Shown one piece after another: positions 10,929 to 20,328 of a DNA stretch of 64,000 nt; positions within the stretch are counted from its first letter, which is position 1; every line of letters starts with the position of its first letter. Below the pieces are notes generated by a model. It did no database searches, was not told the origin of the DNA, and worked only from the letters and a program-made list of their open reading frames with translations. A program made the translations under genes and the position numbers. Origin of the DNA: Candidatus Nanopelagicales bacterium (GTDB lineage Bacteria; Actinomycetota; Actinomycetes; S36-B12); NCBI GenBank assembly GCA_018402075.1, contig JAGYJP010000001.1:1-64000 (forward strand), read 5' to 3'.

Positions 10929-13421
10929 CTAGCGAAGAGTTGCCCCACACACCTGGGTAGCTTTTTGCAATGCCGCCTCGCGCGCCCTTGTGGTTTCCTC
11001 TGCCGAGAGTGTGTGATCCTGGCTTCGGAAGCGCAACGCAAATGCCAACGACTTTTTACCCTCCCCGACCTGCGGACCTGAGTACACATCAAAGAGTCGT
11101 ACTGACTCGAGAAGATCGCCTGCGCCTTCGCGAAGTGCTTGCTCAACCAAGGCCGAATCCACGTTCTGATCCACAACAACGGCGAGATCTTCCTTGGCCA
11201 CGGGTTGCGTGGAGAAAACAGGTGCGGGCATGACCTGAGGGGCCAAGGCCATGGCAGTCGAAAGATCTAACTCCATGGCACAGGAGCGGGCGGGTAGTCC
11301 GAAGCTTTCGCACACCGCAGGATGAAGTTCACCAGCAACACCGACAACGCGCGTGTCACCCGAAGAATCGTTCACCGACAACTGCGCGCAACGACCAGGG
11401 TGGAAAATCGGATCATTGCCACGGGACACCTTGAGCACCAAACCACAACTTTGAACAACAATACGAGCGGAATCAACGGCATCGGACCAATCAAAAGCCC
11501 GCGGGCCTCCCCACCAACCAGGAAGTTGAGCATCACCAATGAGAACTGCTGCAACGTGCACCGGTTGATCGGGAAGCGCCCGCTCTAATGCGCTCCAGTG
11601 TTCGGTTGTGGGTGGGTGCTCCACGCTCATGGGAGGAATCGCAGCCGTGCTCACACTCCCGTGAAATACCGAACCAATTTCGAAAATGGGAATGGAACCA
11701 TGCCCACGTCCGACATTGCGTCGCGCAGTCGGAATGAGAGTGAAGAGAATCGATGAGCGCAAGAGCGGTTGTTCATCAGAGAGTGGGTTGGCAAGTGTCG
11801 GCATCTCGCGACGAGGATCCTGCGCAGGAATGCGCAATGCAGTGAGATCCTCAGCGCCGACAAACGGGTAACTCAAGACTTCAGTCAAGCCCGCATGAGC
11901 AAGAGCCATTCCAACTCGGCGGCGCAGTCTTTGCGAGTGAGTGAGCCCACGGCCGGCAGGAGCCACCGGCAACGTGCTGGGAAGATTTGAATAACCAATG
12001 AGGCGAACAACTTCTTCTACAAGATCCGCTTGGTCAGTGAGATCTGGCCGCCAAGATGGAACAACAACGTGAAGTTGATCTCCGTCCGCAGTGACCCCAC
12101 AGCCGACAACGGATAAGTGATCAATAACTTGCTGTGCAGGAATAGCCATTCCTGCGATGCGGGCTGGAAGATCCGCCCGAATAGTGATCACTGTCGGATG
12201 CATGGGGGCCTCAACGGCATTCATGCCCACATACTCACCGCCACCGAATTCCAGCATCAGTTCAAGTGCGCGAGCCCCAGCGTACGGTGCAATAGTGCGA
12301 TCGACACCTCGCTCAAATCTGCGCGAGGCCTCACTCGAAAGTTTGTATGTACGAGCACTGCGAGTAATCGCAGTGGGATTAAAGTGTGCCGCCTCAAGCG
12401 CGATATTGGTACTGGTGTCAGAGATCTCAGCATCGAGACCACCCATGACACCCGCAAGACCAATAGTTCCGCGGTCATCGAGAATGACTAAGTCACTCGC
12501 TGACAATGTGCGCTCAACATGATCTAGGGTTTCAAATGCCTCACCCTCGCGCGGATGTCCCGCCCGAACCGTGCCTTGTAATTTATCGAGATCAAAAGCG
12601 TGCAGGGGTTGCCCCAGTTCTAGCATGACGTAATTAGTGATGTCCACCGCCAAGGACACCGAACGCATACCGCACCCGCGGATGCGGTTTTTCATCCACT
12701 GGGGTGTGGCCGCATGAGGATCGAAATTGACCACAGTGGACAGGGTAAAAAGATCACATGCCTGAAGATCATCAGAGGCGCACTCTGCTGGCGCACGCGT
12801 CTGCGATGGAGCAGGCAAAGCCGGCACACGATCTACCGGGTCACTAAATGGGACGGAATACGCAATAGCAACCTCGCGAGAAATACCACGTGCAGAGAGT
12901 GCGTAGCCACGGTCAGGCGTGACGGCAATATCAAGGATCTGATCACCGATACCGACAATTGGCTTGGCATCAGTGCCAGCTTCAGCCGTTCCCGGAGGGA
13001 GAACGAGAATCCCGTCATGGTCCTCCCCCAGACCCATTTCCCGCTCAGAGCAAATCATGCCATTGGACACCTTGCCATATGTTTCCCGCGCCGAAATCTC
13101 GAAACCGCCAGGAAGAACGGTTCCTGGAACAGCGACCACGACTAAGTCACCGACAACAAAGTTGCGGGCACCACAAATAATTCCCCTGATGCCACCATGA
13201 TCAGCACCGACATCCACCAAGCAGTATCTGATGGGTTTTTTAAACTCGGTGAGTTCTTCAATGTCCTCTACGCAACCGACAACGAGATCACCGATCAGAC
13301 CTTCACCAACAACTTCAACTCCCTCGACTTCAAGACCCGCAGCAATAAGGTGCTCTGCCATTTCGCGACCCGAGGCCGACACTCCCGTGAGTTCGGTGAG
13401 CCAACTGGCTGCAATTCGCAT
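10929..13421 (-). CDS. pheT: Phenylalanine--tRNA ligase beta subunit
   Basis: Large subunit of the heterotetrameric PheRS; it binds tRNA-Phe and carries the editing site. At 830 residues it is full length: N-terminal tRNA-binding OB fold (about 40-155, with CGARNFVVGD), B3/B4 editing domain (SLAVDITNYVMLELGQPLHAFD), B5 domain, and the C-terminal ferredoxin-like anticodon-binding domain (VAKEDLAVVVDQNV to the end). The ATG shares one base with the pheS stop (TAATG), and GGAGG inside the end of pheS serves as its ribosome binding site, so the two subunits are translationally coupled. Confidence 0.98.
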   Translation of the reverse strand: MRIAASWLTELTGVSASGREMAEHLIAAGLEVEGVEVVGEGLIGDLVVGCVEDIEELTEFKKPIRYCLVDVGADHGGIRGIICGARNFVVGDLVVVAVPGTVLPGGFEISARETYGKVSNGMICSEREMGLGEDHDGILVLPPGTAEAGTDAKPIVGIGDQILDIAVTPDRGYALSARGISREVAIAYSVPFSDPVDRVPALPAPSQTRAPAECASDDLQACDLFTLSTVVNFDPHAATPQWMKNRIRGCGMRSVSLAVDITNYVMLELGQPLHAFDLDKLQGTVRAGHPREGEAFETLDHVERTLSASDLVILDDRGTIGLAGVMGGLDAEISDTSTNIALEAAHFNPTAITRSARTYKLSSEASRRFERGVDRTIAPYAGARALELMLEFGGGEYVGMNAVEAPMHPTVITIRADLPARIAGMAIPAQQVIDHLSVVGCGVTADGDQLHVVVPSWRPDLTDQADLVEEVVRLIGYSNLPSTLPVAPAGRGLTHSQRLRRRVGMALAHAGLTEVLSYPFVGAEDLTALRIPAQDPRREMPTLANPLSDEQPLLRSSILFTLIPTARRNVGRGHGSIPIFEIGSVFHGSVSTAAIPPMSVEHPPTTEHWSALERALPDQPVHVAAVLIGDAQLPGWWGGPRAFDWSDAVDSARIVVQSCGLVLKVSRGNDPIFHPGRCAQLSVNDSSGDTRVVGVAGELHPAVCESFGLPARSCAMELDLSTAMALAPQVMPAPVFSTQPVAKEDLAVVVDQNVDSALVEQALREGAGDLLESVRLFDVYSGPQVGEGKKSLAFALRFRSQDHTLSAEETTRAREAALQKATQVCGATLR

Positions 13422-14530
13422 TACGCCTCCACCCCGAAAGCCCGAGTGAAACGAAGGTCACCCTCCACCATGTCGCGCATGTCAGTCACACCATTTCGAA
13501 ACATGAGTGTGCGCTCAATTCCCATGCCGAATGCAAACCCCGTGTATTCATGTGGATCAATTCCGACAGCACGCAAGACCCGAGGGTTGACCATGCCACA
13601 GCCGCCCCACTCGATCCACCCTTCGCTCCCGCATGTGCGACATGGTGCATCCGGGTTGCCGACAGATGAGCCCCTGCACACAAAGCACTGAAGATCCACT
13701 TCAGCACTCGGCTCAGTGAATGGGAAGTAGGAAGGACGTAACCGCGTCACAATTCCTGCACCGAACATTTGCTCGGCGAGGTGATCGAGAGTTCCCTTCA
13801 GGTGCGCCATGGTCAAGCCACGATCCACGGCCAATCCTTCAATTTGATGAAAAACTGGGGTATGAGTGGCATCAAGTTCGTCGGTTCGATACACGCGACC
13901 GGGAGCGACTACATAAATGGGGAGGTCCCGCTCCAGCATGGCACGAATTTGAATTGGTGAAGTTTGAGTTCGCAGCACCGCACCGCTGTCTTGTGATGTG
14001 ACATAAAAGGTGTCCTGCATTGTGCGCGCAGGGTGGTCAGCGGGAACATTGAGCGCGTCGAAGTTGACCCATTCGGCTTCGAGCTCTGGGCCCTCCGCAA
14101 CGGAGTAACCCATGGCGATGAATACGTCTGCCATTGCCTCCATGAGAGTGGTCAGTGGGTGACGACCTCCGATCCATCCGCGATCGGTCGGGACAGTGAT
14201 GTCCACGGTTTCTTGGAGAAGGACTTGTTGGTCGCGAAGAAGTTCTAACTCTTCTTCACGAGAGGCCAATGCATCTTTGATTAACGCTTTTGCTTGACCC
14301 ACTCGCTTGCCGACCTCCGCTTTTGCCGCAGGTGGCAGTGCGCCAATCTCCCGATTGGCCAGTGCCAGAGGTGACCGGTCACCAAAGTGGGAGAGCCGGA
14401 CTTCCTTCAACTTAACAAGATCACCGGCAGAACTAATTGCCGCAAGTGCCTCGGCAACCATGCGATTAACCGAATCGTCACCGAGATCTGTGACCTGTTT
14501 GGGGTCGTATTCTTTATTGGGCGCCGACAC
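13421..14530 (-). CDS. pheS: Phenylalanine--tRNA ligase alpha subunit
   Basis: Catalytic subunit of PheRS, a class II synthetase that forms Phe-tRNA. Visible features are an N-terminal coiled-coil region, HPARTMQDTFYV, the motif 2 region, and the C-terminal GIGMERTLM-like motif 3 (FAFGMGIERTLM). The GTG at 14530 is chosen because GGAG lies six bases upstream and it gives 369 residues; it overlaps the 3' end of cysNC by 17 bases. A longer frame would lie deeper in cysNC and adds an atypical Trp-rich N-terminus. CVCRG...CRTCG cysteines in the ~295-315 region are an actinobacteria-like insert. Confidence 0.96.
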   Translation of the reverse strand: MSAPNKEYDPKQVTDLGDDSVNRMVAEALAAISSAGDLVKLKEVRLSHFGDRSPLALANREIGALPPAAKAEVGKRVGQAKALIKDALASREEELELLRDQQVLLQETVDITVPTDRGWIGGRHPLTTLMEAMADVFIAMGYSVAEGPELEAEWVNFDALNVPADHPARTMQDTFYVTSQDSGAVLRTQTSPIQIRAMLERDLPIYVVAPGRVYRTDELDATHTPVFHQIEGLAVDRGLTMAHLKGTLDHLAEQMFGAGIVTRLRPSYFPFTEPSAEVDLQCFVCRGSSVGNPDAPCRTCGSEGWIEWGGCGMVNPRVLRAVGIDPHEYTGFAFGMGIERTLMFRNGVTDMRDMVEGDLRFTRAFGVEA

Positions 14531-16382
14531 CTGGGGCTCCAGATTCAGGGTCCAAAACCATATTGACCAGAAGATCCACGCTTTCGTCCAGATTGCCACT
14601 TCCCGTCAATACAAGATCAGGACTCAATGGAACTTCATACGACTGTCCCACACCCGTCATGTTAGGCAGATTCCCAGCTGCAGCCTTGGCATACAGGCCC
14701 TTGGGATCTCGCTCGGCACACACCTCAACGGGCGTATCGATGTACACCTCGAGGAATTCACCTTGGTCGAATAGTGCCGCTGCTGTCTCCCGGTCGGCGC
14801 GGTACGGTGAAACGAGCGCTACGAAGACAACGATTCCACTGTCACGCATGAGCTTGCTGACTTCAGCAACCCGCCGCACGTTTTCGGCTCGATCCTCAGG
14901 AGTGAAGCCCAAATCCTTGTTCAAACCTGTGCGTACGTTGTCTCCGTCGAGAACATAGGTGTGCACACCTAGGGAATGCAATTTGCGAACCGCGGCGTCC
15001 GCGATTGTAGATTTACCAGAACCAGGCAGTCCCGTTAACCACACAACGCGGGCTGGGTGTCCCATGAGCGAACTCCTGGCTGAATGATCAACGTCATATG
15101 TATGCGGTACGACATTGAACGCGCGGCGCATCGCATGCCGGGACAGACCAGCGGCAACAGTGTCTGCATTGACACGATCAACAAGCAGGAAACCTCCGGT
15201 ATCACGACAATCCAGATAAGCATCCATAGGTATTGGTCGATCAGTTGCGATTTCTACCCGACCCACATCATTCATTTCGAGTATGCGAGCTGCATGTTCA
15301 TGCCCTGAAACAACATCGAGGCGATGGCGCACATTGGTAACCGTGGCTGGTACTGAACGAGAACCCGAAACCAGTAGATAGGAACGCCCGTGGGCAAGTG
15401 GTTCTTCACCCAGCCACACCATGTCAACTGCAAATCGATCGGCCGGCTGCAATGAAGTGCCCGAAGCAATAATGTCACCTCGGGTCACATCAACTTCATG
15501 GTCCAGCGTAAGAGTCACAGCTTGGCCCGTGATTGCAGTCTGAAGATCCCCGTTAGCCGTGACAATCCGATCAATTGTGGCGGTGCGTCCAGAGTCAGCG
15601 ACGACTACTTCTTGTCCGACAGAGACAGTGCCTGCCACAACCGTTCCCGCGTAACCGCGGAAGTTACCGTCCGCACGCACAATGAATTGAACGGGGAATC
15701 TGAACCCTTCGTTTTCGGGCTTGGTTCGCGGTTCCCACACTCCGAGCGCACCCAAGAGAGTGTCACCGTGATACCACGGCATATTGATGGAGGTGCCAGT
15801 GATGTTATCCCCACCAACAGCACTAACTGGAATGCCAAAAATTTCCTCTACGCCCAGCCTTGCTGCTGTGACGCGAACCTCTCCCATAATTTGCTCAAAG
15901 ACCTCGTGAGAATAATCCACCAGATCCATTTTGTTCACGGCGACCATGATGGTTTCCACACCCATCAGGGCGCACACGGTTAAATGCCGGTGAGTTTGGG
16001 GGCGGACACCTCGGGCAGCATCCACCAGAAGAACCGCGACATCGCCGTTAGATGCAGCCACGGCCATATTGCGGGTGTATTGCTCATGGCCGGGTGAATC
16101 TGCGATCAGAACCCTTCGGCCATTGGGCAAGTTCATGTGGCGGTAGGCGACGTCAATGGTGATGCCTTGCTCACGTTCAGCTTCTAAGCCATCTGTCAAT
16201 AGTGAGTAGTCAATCTCTCCCACAGGAACAGTGGAACCACCACGCCGTGTCCGTCGCGCATACTCAAGTTGATCGATGGGCACACTGTCCGTCTCGGCAA
16301 GAAGCCGACCAATTAACGTTGACTTTCCGTCATCAACAGATCCACACGTGACTAAGTGCAAGACTGGAGTTTGTTCAGACAT
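14514..16382 (-). CDS. cysNC: Bifunctional sulfate adenylyltransferase subunit 1 / APS kinase
   Basis: Fusion of CysN, the GTPase subunit of ATP sulfurylase, with CysC, adenylylsulfate kinase, making PAPS. The N-terminal EF-Tu-like GTPase shows G1 GSVDDGKS (14-21), G3 DSPGHEQ and G4 NKMD, followed by two beta-barrel domains. From about residue 440 the CysC part starts, with P-loop GLPGSGKS and LDGDNVRTGLN. The 622-residue fusion is like mycobacterial CysNC. The start overlaps the cysD stop by one base (TAATG). Confidence 0.96.
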   Translation of the reverse strand: MSEQTPVLHLVTCGSVDDGKSTLIGRLLAETDSVPIDQLEYARRTRRGGSTVPVGEIDYSLLTDGLEAEREQGITIDVAYRHMNLPNGRRVLIADSPGHEQYTRNMAVAASNGDVAVLLVDAARGVRPQTHRHLTVCALMGVETIMVAVNKMDLVDYSHEVFEQIMGEVRVTAARLGVEEIFGIPVSAVGGDNITGTSINMPWYHGDTLLGALGVWEPRTKPENEGFRFPVQFIVRADGNFRGYAGTVVAGTVSVGQEVVVADSGRTATIDRIVTANGDLQTAITGQAVTLTLDHEVDVTRGDIIASGTSLQPADRFAVDMVWLGEEPLAHGRSYLLVSGSRSVPATVTNVRHRLDVVSGHEHAARILEMNDVGRVEIATDRPIPMDAYLDCRDTGGFLLVDRVNADTVAAGLSRHAMRRAFNVVPHTYDVDHSARSSLMGHPARVVWLTGLPGSGKSTIADAAVRKLHSLGVHTYVLDGDNVRTGLNKDLGFTPEDRAENVRRVAEVSKLMRDSGIVVFVALVSPYRADRETAAALFDQGEFLEVYIDTPVEVCAERDPKGLYAKAAAGNLPNMTGVGQSYEVPLSPDLVLTGSGNLDESVDLLVNMVLDPESGAPGVGAQ

Positions 16383-17296
16383 TAGAAATATCCCTCAGCC
16401 TTCTTGGCCTCCATGGAGCCGCCGCCTTCGCCGTCAATGAGTCGGCCTGCACGTTCAGAAATATTGCTTGCTTCCATCTCGGCGATAAGGTCGATTAGGT
16501 TATCGGCGGTGGACTCCACTGCCCCCGAGAGTGGATAACACCCCAATGTTCTAAATCGCACAGATTTCATCACGGGGACTTCGCCATCTCTTAACGGGAA
16601 TCGATCATCGTCGACCATGATAAGCACGCCATCGCGTTCCACGACCGGCCGTTCCTTTGCAAAATAAAGAGCGGGAATCTCGATATTCTCCCGTTGGATG
16701 TACCGCCAAATATCTAGTTCTGTCCAGTTTGACAATGGGAATACCCGCATGGTTTGCCCTGGCGACAACTGCGTGTTGGCTGTTCGCCAAAACTCTGGTC
16801 GCTGCTTGCGCGGATCCCAGCGGTGCCCAGGCTCTCGCAACGAGAAGATTCGCTCTTTGGCGCGACTGCGTTCTTCATCGCGGCGAGCACCACCGATTGC
16901 GGCATCAAAGCCGTATTGGTCAATACCCTCTCGCAAAGCCACTGTTTTCATGATGCGCGTGTATTCATGTGTTCCGTGATTAAAGGGGGTAACCCCCTCA
17001 GCCAAGGCTGCTTTGTTCTGTGCAATGCGTAAATCCAGATTGAGATCAACTGCGCGCTTATCCCGGAATTCAATCATTTCCCGGAACTTCCATGAGGTGT
17101 CAATATGCATTACAGGGAATGGAATGGGTGCGGGGAAAAAGGCTTTGACAGCTAAATGCAGCAGAACGGAAGAGTCCTTGCCAATACTGTAAAGGAGCAC
17201 AGGATTGCGAAAGGCAGCGGCCGTCTCGCGATATATATGTATTGCCTCAGCTTCTAGTTCATCGAGCACCGCGGAATACGGAACCGTTACCGTCAC
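16382..17296 (-). CDS. cysD: Sulfate adenylyltransferase subunit 2
   Basis: PP-loop ATP pyrophosphatase subunit that works with CysN to make adenylylsulfate from sulfate and ATP. The loop [13 protein letters not shown] is intact, and [15 protein letters not shown] and the C-terminal [10 protein letters not shown] are family hallmarks. The GTG at 17296 gives 304 residues, close to the E. coli length, with GGAAAGG nine bases upstream. A longer frame would add a Cys/Lys-rich stretch that arises from translating a tandem repeat and is unlikely to be real. Confidence 0.96.
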   Translation of the reverse strand: MTVTVPYSAVLDELEAEAIHIYRETAAAFRNPVLLYSIGKDSSVLLHLAVKAFFPAPIPFPVMHIDTSWKFREMIEFRDKRAVDLNLDLRIAQNKAALAEGVTPFNHGTHEYTRIMKTVALREGIDQYGFDAAIGGARRDEERSRAKERIFSLREPGHRWDPRKQRPEFWRTANTQLSPGQTMRVFPLSNWTELDIWRYIQRENIEIPALYFAKERPVVERDGVLIMVDDDRFPLRDGEVPVMKSVRFRTLGCYPLSGAVESTADNLIDLIAEMEASNISERAGRLIDGEGGGSMEAKKAEGYF

Positions 17297-17307
17297 TGGA
17301 CACAACC

Positions 17308-17331
17308 TTTCCTGCTTTCCTGCTTTCCTGC
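17308..17331 (-). repeat. Three tandem GCAGGAAA octamers before cysD
   Basis: TTTCCTGC on the plus strand (GCAGGAAA on the minus) is repeated exactly three times, ending about 11 bases before the cysD start. Each copy contains an AGGAAA Shine-Dalgarno-like core; the last one runs into GGAAAGG, the likely ribosome binding site. Repeat-number change here could alter cysD translation. Confidence 0.75.
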
Positions 17332-17392
17332 ATTTATGGCACTTGCTCCGGCGTGAATCGTGTGACTCCACCCTTGATAGAACCCTAAAGGC

Positions 17393-18175
17393 TCACGCTT
17401 CAGAGAGAACTTCCATCCCCATGGAACCTGAGTCTGCGGACCCTGACTTAGCCGCTTCCCGTTCAGCCCGACGCCGCATGGCATCTGTGTTTCCAGCCTG
17501 AATAACTGCGGGATCCAAAAACGGTGATTCAATGGATGCAATCGGATTCCTGGAGTCAATCCATGATTCGAGTTCAGGACCAGATTCATAAGAGGTGATC
17601 AGGCAGTATCGGGGTTCATCCCCGGGGTGCCACACCGCGTGATAGAGGCGCTGAGTGTCAATCACCACTTGTGCACCCGCCGGAAGTGGAACACGAACCT
17701 CAGTTGAGGGATCATCACGATCCTCTCGCAGAATCATGACCGAATCCGGATTATCTGTGAGGTTATAAAATGAGCGAACAATCCAGCCTGTTCCCTCGGG
17801 ATTAAGCCTGTTGTTGTCATCCCGATGTAAGTTGTAAATGGAATCGGCATAGGTATTGGGTTGAAGTTCAATCACGCGACAACGCCCAATATTGGCGCCC
17901 ACTTCTTGAGCGCGGGCGGTTAGTCGCGGGGCAATATCAATGTTTTCCTTCACCCACACACCATCTTTGTCTGTCTTTGGGGGGGTGTGGTTCCAGAATC
18001 CGTCGCATTCCATATCTCCATATGCACTGGCCAGCGGGGCGAACCGAGTTTCTCCTGAAGACTTCCAATCCACGTACACCAAATTTTCCCATTCGCGAGG
18101 ATCCGCCGATTGGTCGTAGGAATCAACAATCGCGTACCCGGTTTCATCGAGAATAGGAATTTTGACGTAATTCAT
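17393..18175 (-). CDS. Fe(II)/2-oxoglutarate dioxygenase-like protein
   Basis: Protein of 260 residues whose function I do not recognise. It shows a plausible non-haem iron facial triad: HRD at H117/D119 and a distal H179 in YHAVWH, with R189 ten residues later, the usual position for binding the 2-oxoglutarate carboxylate. This suggests a cupin-fold Fe(II)/2OG oxygenase. No signal peptide or membrane segment is seen. It is the first gene of the sulfate-activation group, 96 bases before cysD, with GGAG five bases before its ATG. Co-transcription with cysD-cysNC hints at a sulfur-linked substrate such as an organosulfur compound, but that is inference. Confidence 0.65.
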   Translation of the reverse strand: MNYVKIPILDETGYAIVDSYDQSADPREWENLVYVDWKSSGETRFAPLASAYGDMECDGFWNHTPPKTDKDGVWVKENIDIAPRLTARAQEVGANIGRCRVIELQPNTYADSIYNLHRDDNNRLNPEGTGWIVRSFYNLTDNPDSVMILREDRDDPSTEVRVPLPAGAQVVIDTQRLYHAVWHPGDEPRYCLITSYESGPELESWIDSRNPIASIESPFLDPAVIQAGNTDAMRRRAEREAAKSGSADSGSMGMEVLSEA

Positions 18176-18339
18176 GACATCTCCAGTTCAATGATCTGTG
18201 TTCAATTAGTCTTCTAGTCTCCCTACGCAATCCGCGCAGTTGCCATTAGTTTCCCACCTCTTTGCCGAGGAATGCTTCACGCTCGAGCGTGTTGCGCCGT
18301 GCACTTGCTCACAAGAGGTTGGTTACCCGGAATTGAGGA
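18176..18339 (-). promoter_or_regulatory. Foldable leader before the sulfate-activation genes
   Basis: This 164-base gap contains strong RNA pairing potential on the minus strand. ACCTCTT (18313-18319) pairs with AAGAGGT (18256-18262) as a 7-bp closing helix around about 50 bases that include hairpin CACGC-TCGA-GCGTG (18278-18291). A second GCAA/TTGC hairpin follows (18227-18243). It does not match any riboswitch class I can recall. A promoter was not clearly found; TTGCGT with TAATTG 16 bases later is a weak candidate. Confidence 0.4.
18278..18291. promoter_or_regulatory. Perfect 14-bp palindrome CACGCTCGAGCGTG
   Basis: A perfect 14-base palindrome between the RNA methyltransferase and dioxygenase-like genes. 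It may be an operator for a dimeric regulator of the sulfate-activation genes, or a hairpin with a UCGA loop in the leader RNA. Sequence alone does not decide between these. Confidence 0.45.
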
Positions 18340-19110
18340 TTAGTGACTTCCGCCTTTGAGATAACCCACATAGAGGCATACGGAAGCGGCAACCGCTGCA
18401 TTGAGAGACTCAACCCCGTGATCCATGGGAATTCTGACCGGAGTGATCTGCCGTCCTGATGCTCTCCAATCCGAACTGACACCATGAGCCTCGGAGCCCA
18501 CAACCAACGCCACATGTGAAAAGTCAGAATCAATCTGATTGATGTTGACCTCGGAATCGGAGCTGAGGGTGAAAATTTGTCTTTCTGAAGGAAGATCCGC
18601 AATGTCCGTGAGGCGAGCAATGGGTACACGGAATATGGAACCTGCACTACTTCGAACTACTTTGTCATTGAACGGATCGACGCAATTCCCATAGAGTAAA
18701 CAACCTGCCGCAGCCGTTGCATCGGAAGTACGAAGGATGGTCCCTAGATTCCCTGGATCCGCAATATTATCCAGAATCACGAGAGTTCCTGCCCTATGGC
18801 AAACATCGGCTACTGTCACCGTGGGGATCCGGCAGAGGGCAATGACTCCCTGAGGGCTGACCGATTCTGCGAGAGCCTCAATAACTTCCGAAGTGCACCG
18901 CGTGACCTGTGCACCGAGTTCGTGAAATTCATCGACATATTGATCCGTCGCGAATACTTCGACAACGCTTTCAGGGACACATTCAAGAGCTACTCGGACT
19001 ACAGCAGGGCCCTCTGCCAAGAAGAGCCCTGCTGAGTGACGTTCAGATTTTTTGTGCAGGCGCGTCAGTTCTTTCACGCGATCGGACTTGCGTGAACTAA
19101 TGCTCCGCAT
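18340..19110 (-). CDS. TrmH/SpoU-family RNA 2'-O-methyltransferase
   Basis: SAM-dependent ribose methyltransferase of 256 residues with the trefoil-knot SPOUT fold. The three motifs are present: NIADPGNLGTILRT (motif 1), VGSEAHGVS (motif 2) and VESLNAAVAASV (motif 3). The N-terminal ~90 residues form an L30e-like substrate-binding domain. Its place directly after rplT matches actinobacteria where an rRNA or tRNA methyltransferase follows infC-rpmI-rplT. The target nucleotide cannot be assigned. Confidence 0.92.
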   Translation of the reverse strand: MRSISSRKSDRVKELTRLHKKSERHSAGLFLAEGPAVVRVALECVPESVVEVFATDQYVDEFHELGAQVTRCTSEVIEALAESVSPQGVIALCRIPTVTVADVCHRAGTLVILDNIADPGNLGTILRTSDATAAAGCLLYGNCVDPFNDKVVRSSAGSIFRVPIARLTDIADLPSERQIFTLSSDSEVNINQIDSDFSHVALVVGSEAHGVSSDWRASGRQITPVRIPMDHGVESLNAAVAASVCLYVGYLKGGSH

Positions 19111-19122
19111 TGACGGGAAGCT

Positions 19123-19491
19123 TTATGCTGAGTGAGCTGGGACTGCCGCGCGGGCAATTTCAACAAGTGCACTGAATGCAGCTGAATCATTTACCGCCAA
19201 TTCAGCCAGCATTCGACGATCCACTTCAATCTCAGCAGCCTTGAGGCCCTGAATGAACCTGTTGTAGGTCATGTCATTTGCACGGGCTGCGGCATTGATT
19301 CGCTGGATCCAGAGGCGGCGGAAATCACCCTTTCGGGTACGGCGGTCGGCATATGCGTAGACCATAGAGTGGGTGACTTGCTCTTTGGCCTTTCGATAAA
19401 GGCGTGATCGTTGCCCCCGGTAACCGGAGGCCCGCTCGAGAATTTCGCGACGCTTCTTGTGAGCATTGACGGAGCGCTTAACGCGTGCCAT
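19123..19491 (-). CDS. rplT: 50S ribosomal protein L20
   Basis: Binds 23S rRNA early in large-subunit assembly. The 122-residue protein starts [15 protein letters not shown] and contains [17 protein letters not shown], diagnostic for L20. AGGTG lies five bases before the ATG. In the infC-rpmI-rplT operon L20 is the usual autoregulator in other bacteria, which may explain the structured leader found before infC. Confidence 0.99.
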   Translation of the reverse strand: MARVKRSVNAHKKRREILERASGYRGQRSRLYRKAKEQVTHSMVYAYADRRTRKGDFRRLWIQRINAAARANDMTYNRFIQGLKAAEIEVDRRMLAELAVNDSAAFSALVEIARAAVPAHSA

Positions 19492-19538
19492 AACTTCACC
19501 TGCTTTCTAATGATAAATCTTGTTGGGTTGAAAGTTGA

Positions 19539-19733
19539 TTAACGACCGAGAAGACGCTTCACGCGCTTTAAATCAGCGGGTGCTACTTGTTCATCCGACA
19601 TTAGACGGCGGGTTCTCTTGCTGTTCTTCACTTCCAGCAAGTGGCGACGGTTAGCTTGTTCATGGGTAATTTTCCCAGAGCCTGTCACCTTAAAACGCTT
19701 TTTGGCACCACTATGGGTCTTTTGCTTCGGCAT
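19539..19733 (-). CDS. rpmI: 50S ribosomal protein L35
   Basis: Small basic ribosomal protein of 64 residues ([20 protein letters not shown]), full length for the family. AAGGAA lies before the ATG. It sits between infC (11 bases) and rplT (47 bases) in the conserved operon. Confidence 0.99.
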   Translation of the reverse strand: MPKQKTHSGAKKRFKVTGSGKITHEQANRRHLLEVKNSKRTRRLMSDEQVAPADLKRVKRLLGR

Positions 19734-19744
19734 GTTGTTTCCTT

Positions 19745-20323
19745 TCAGTCCGCTTCGGTAGAAGCGGAAGCTTCCGTATCAGCAGAGGTCTCTGCCTTTT
19801 TACTCTCGGCCTTTCGTCGCAATGGTGCAAGCACCATTAACATGTTGCGGCCGTCCTGCTTGGGAGCCGCTTCAACGAATCCAATTTCAGCCACGTCTTC
19901 GGCCAGGCGCCCCAGGAGGCGGATCCCCAACTCAGGCCTGCTCTGTTCACGGCCACGGAACATAATGGTGATCTTGACTTTGTCACCCGCCTTGAGGAAA
20001 CGAATCACGTGACCCTTTTTTGTTTCATAGTCATGTGAATCTATCTTGGGGCGAAGCTTCATTTCCTTGATCACAGTGTGTGACTGATTTCGGCGCGACT
20101 CTCTATCCTTGAGAGCAGCTTCATACTTGAATTTACCGAAATCCATGAGCTTGCACACTGGAGGCTTTGATTGCGGTGCGACCTCAACAAGGTCAAGATC
20201 CGCTTCAACAGCCAACCGAAGTGCATCCTCAATGCGGACAATTCCCACTTGCTCGCCGGCTGGACCGACTAAGCGAACTTCGGGGACACGTATCCGGTCA
20301 TTGATCCGGGGTTCGACGCTGAT
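19745..20323 (-). CDS. infC: Translation initiation factor IF-3 (AUC start)
   Basis: IF-3 binds the 30S subunit and monitors start-codon selection. No ATG, GTG or TTG lies in frame before the conserved N-terminus: an in-frame TGA occurs four codons upstream of ATC at 20323, and the next usual start, GTG at 20248, would delete the conserved [15 protein letters not shown] block. GGAGG sits five bases before this ATC. The start is therefore AUC, giving 192 residues. Non-AUG starts (AUU, AUC, AUA) for infC are known to allow IF-3 to limit its own synthesis. The C-terminal RNA-binding domain ([15 protein letters not shown]) is intact, followed by a short acidic/Ala tail. Confidence 0.93.
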   Translation of the reverse strand: MSVEPRINDRIRVPEVRLVGPAGEQVGIVRIEDALRLAVEADLDLVEVAPQSKPPVCKLMDFGKFKYEAALKDRESRRNQSHTVIKEMKLRPKIDSHDYETKKGHVIRFLKAGDKVKITIMFRGREQSRPELGIRLLGRLAEDVAEIGFVEAAPKQDGRNMLMVLAPLRRKAESKKAETSADTEASASTEAD

Positions 20324-20328
20324 GGCGC

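Noticed and set aside
14514..16382. CysN-CysC fusion as a novel gene fusion
   Set aside because: The same fusion is known in mycobacteria and in NodQ proteins.
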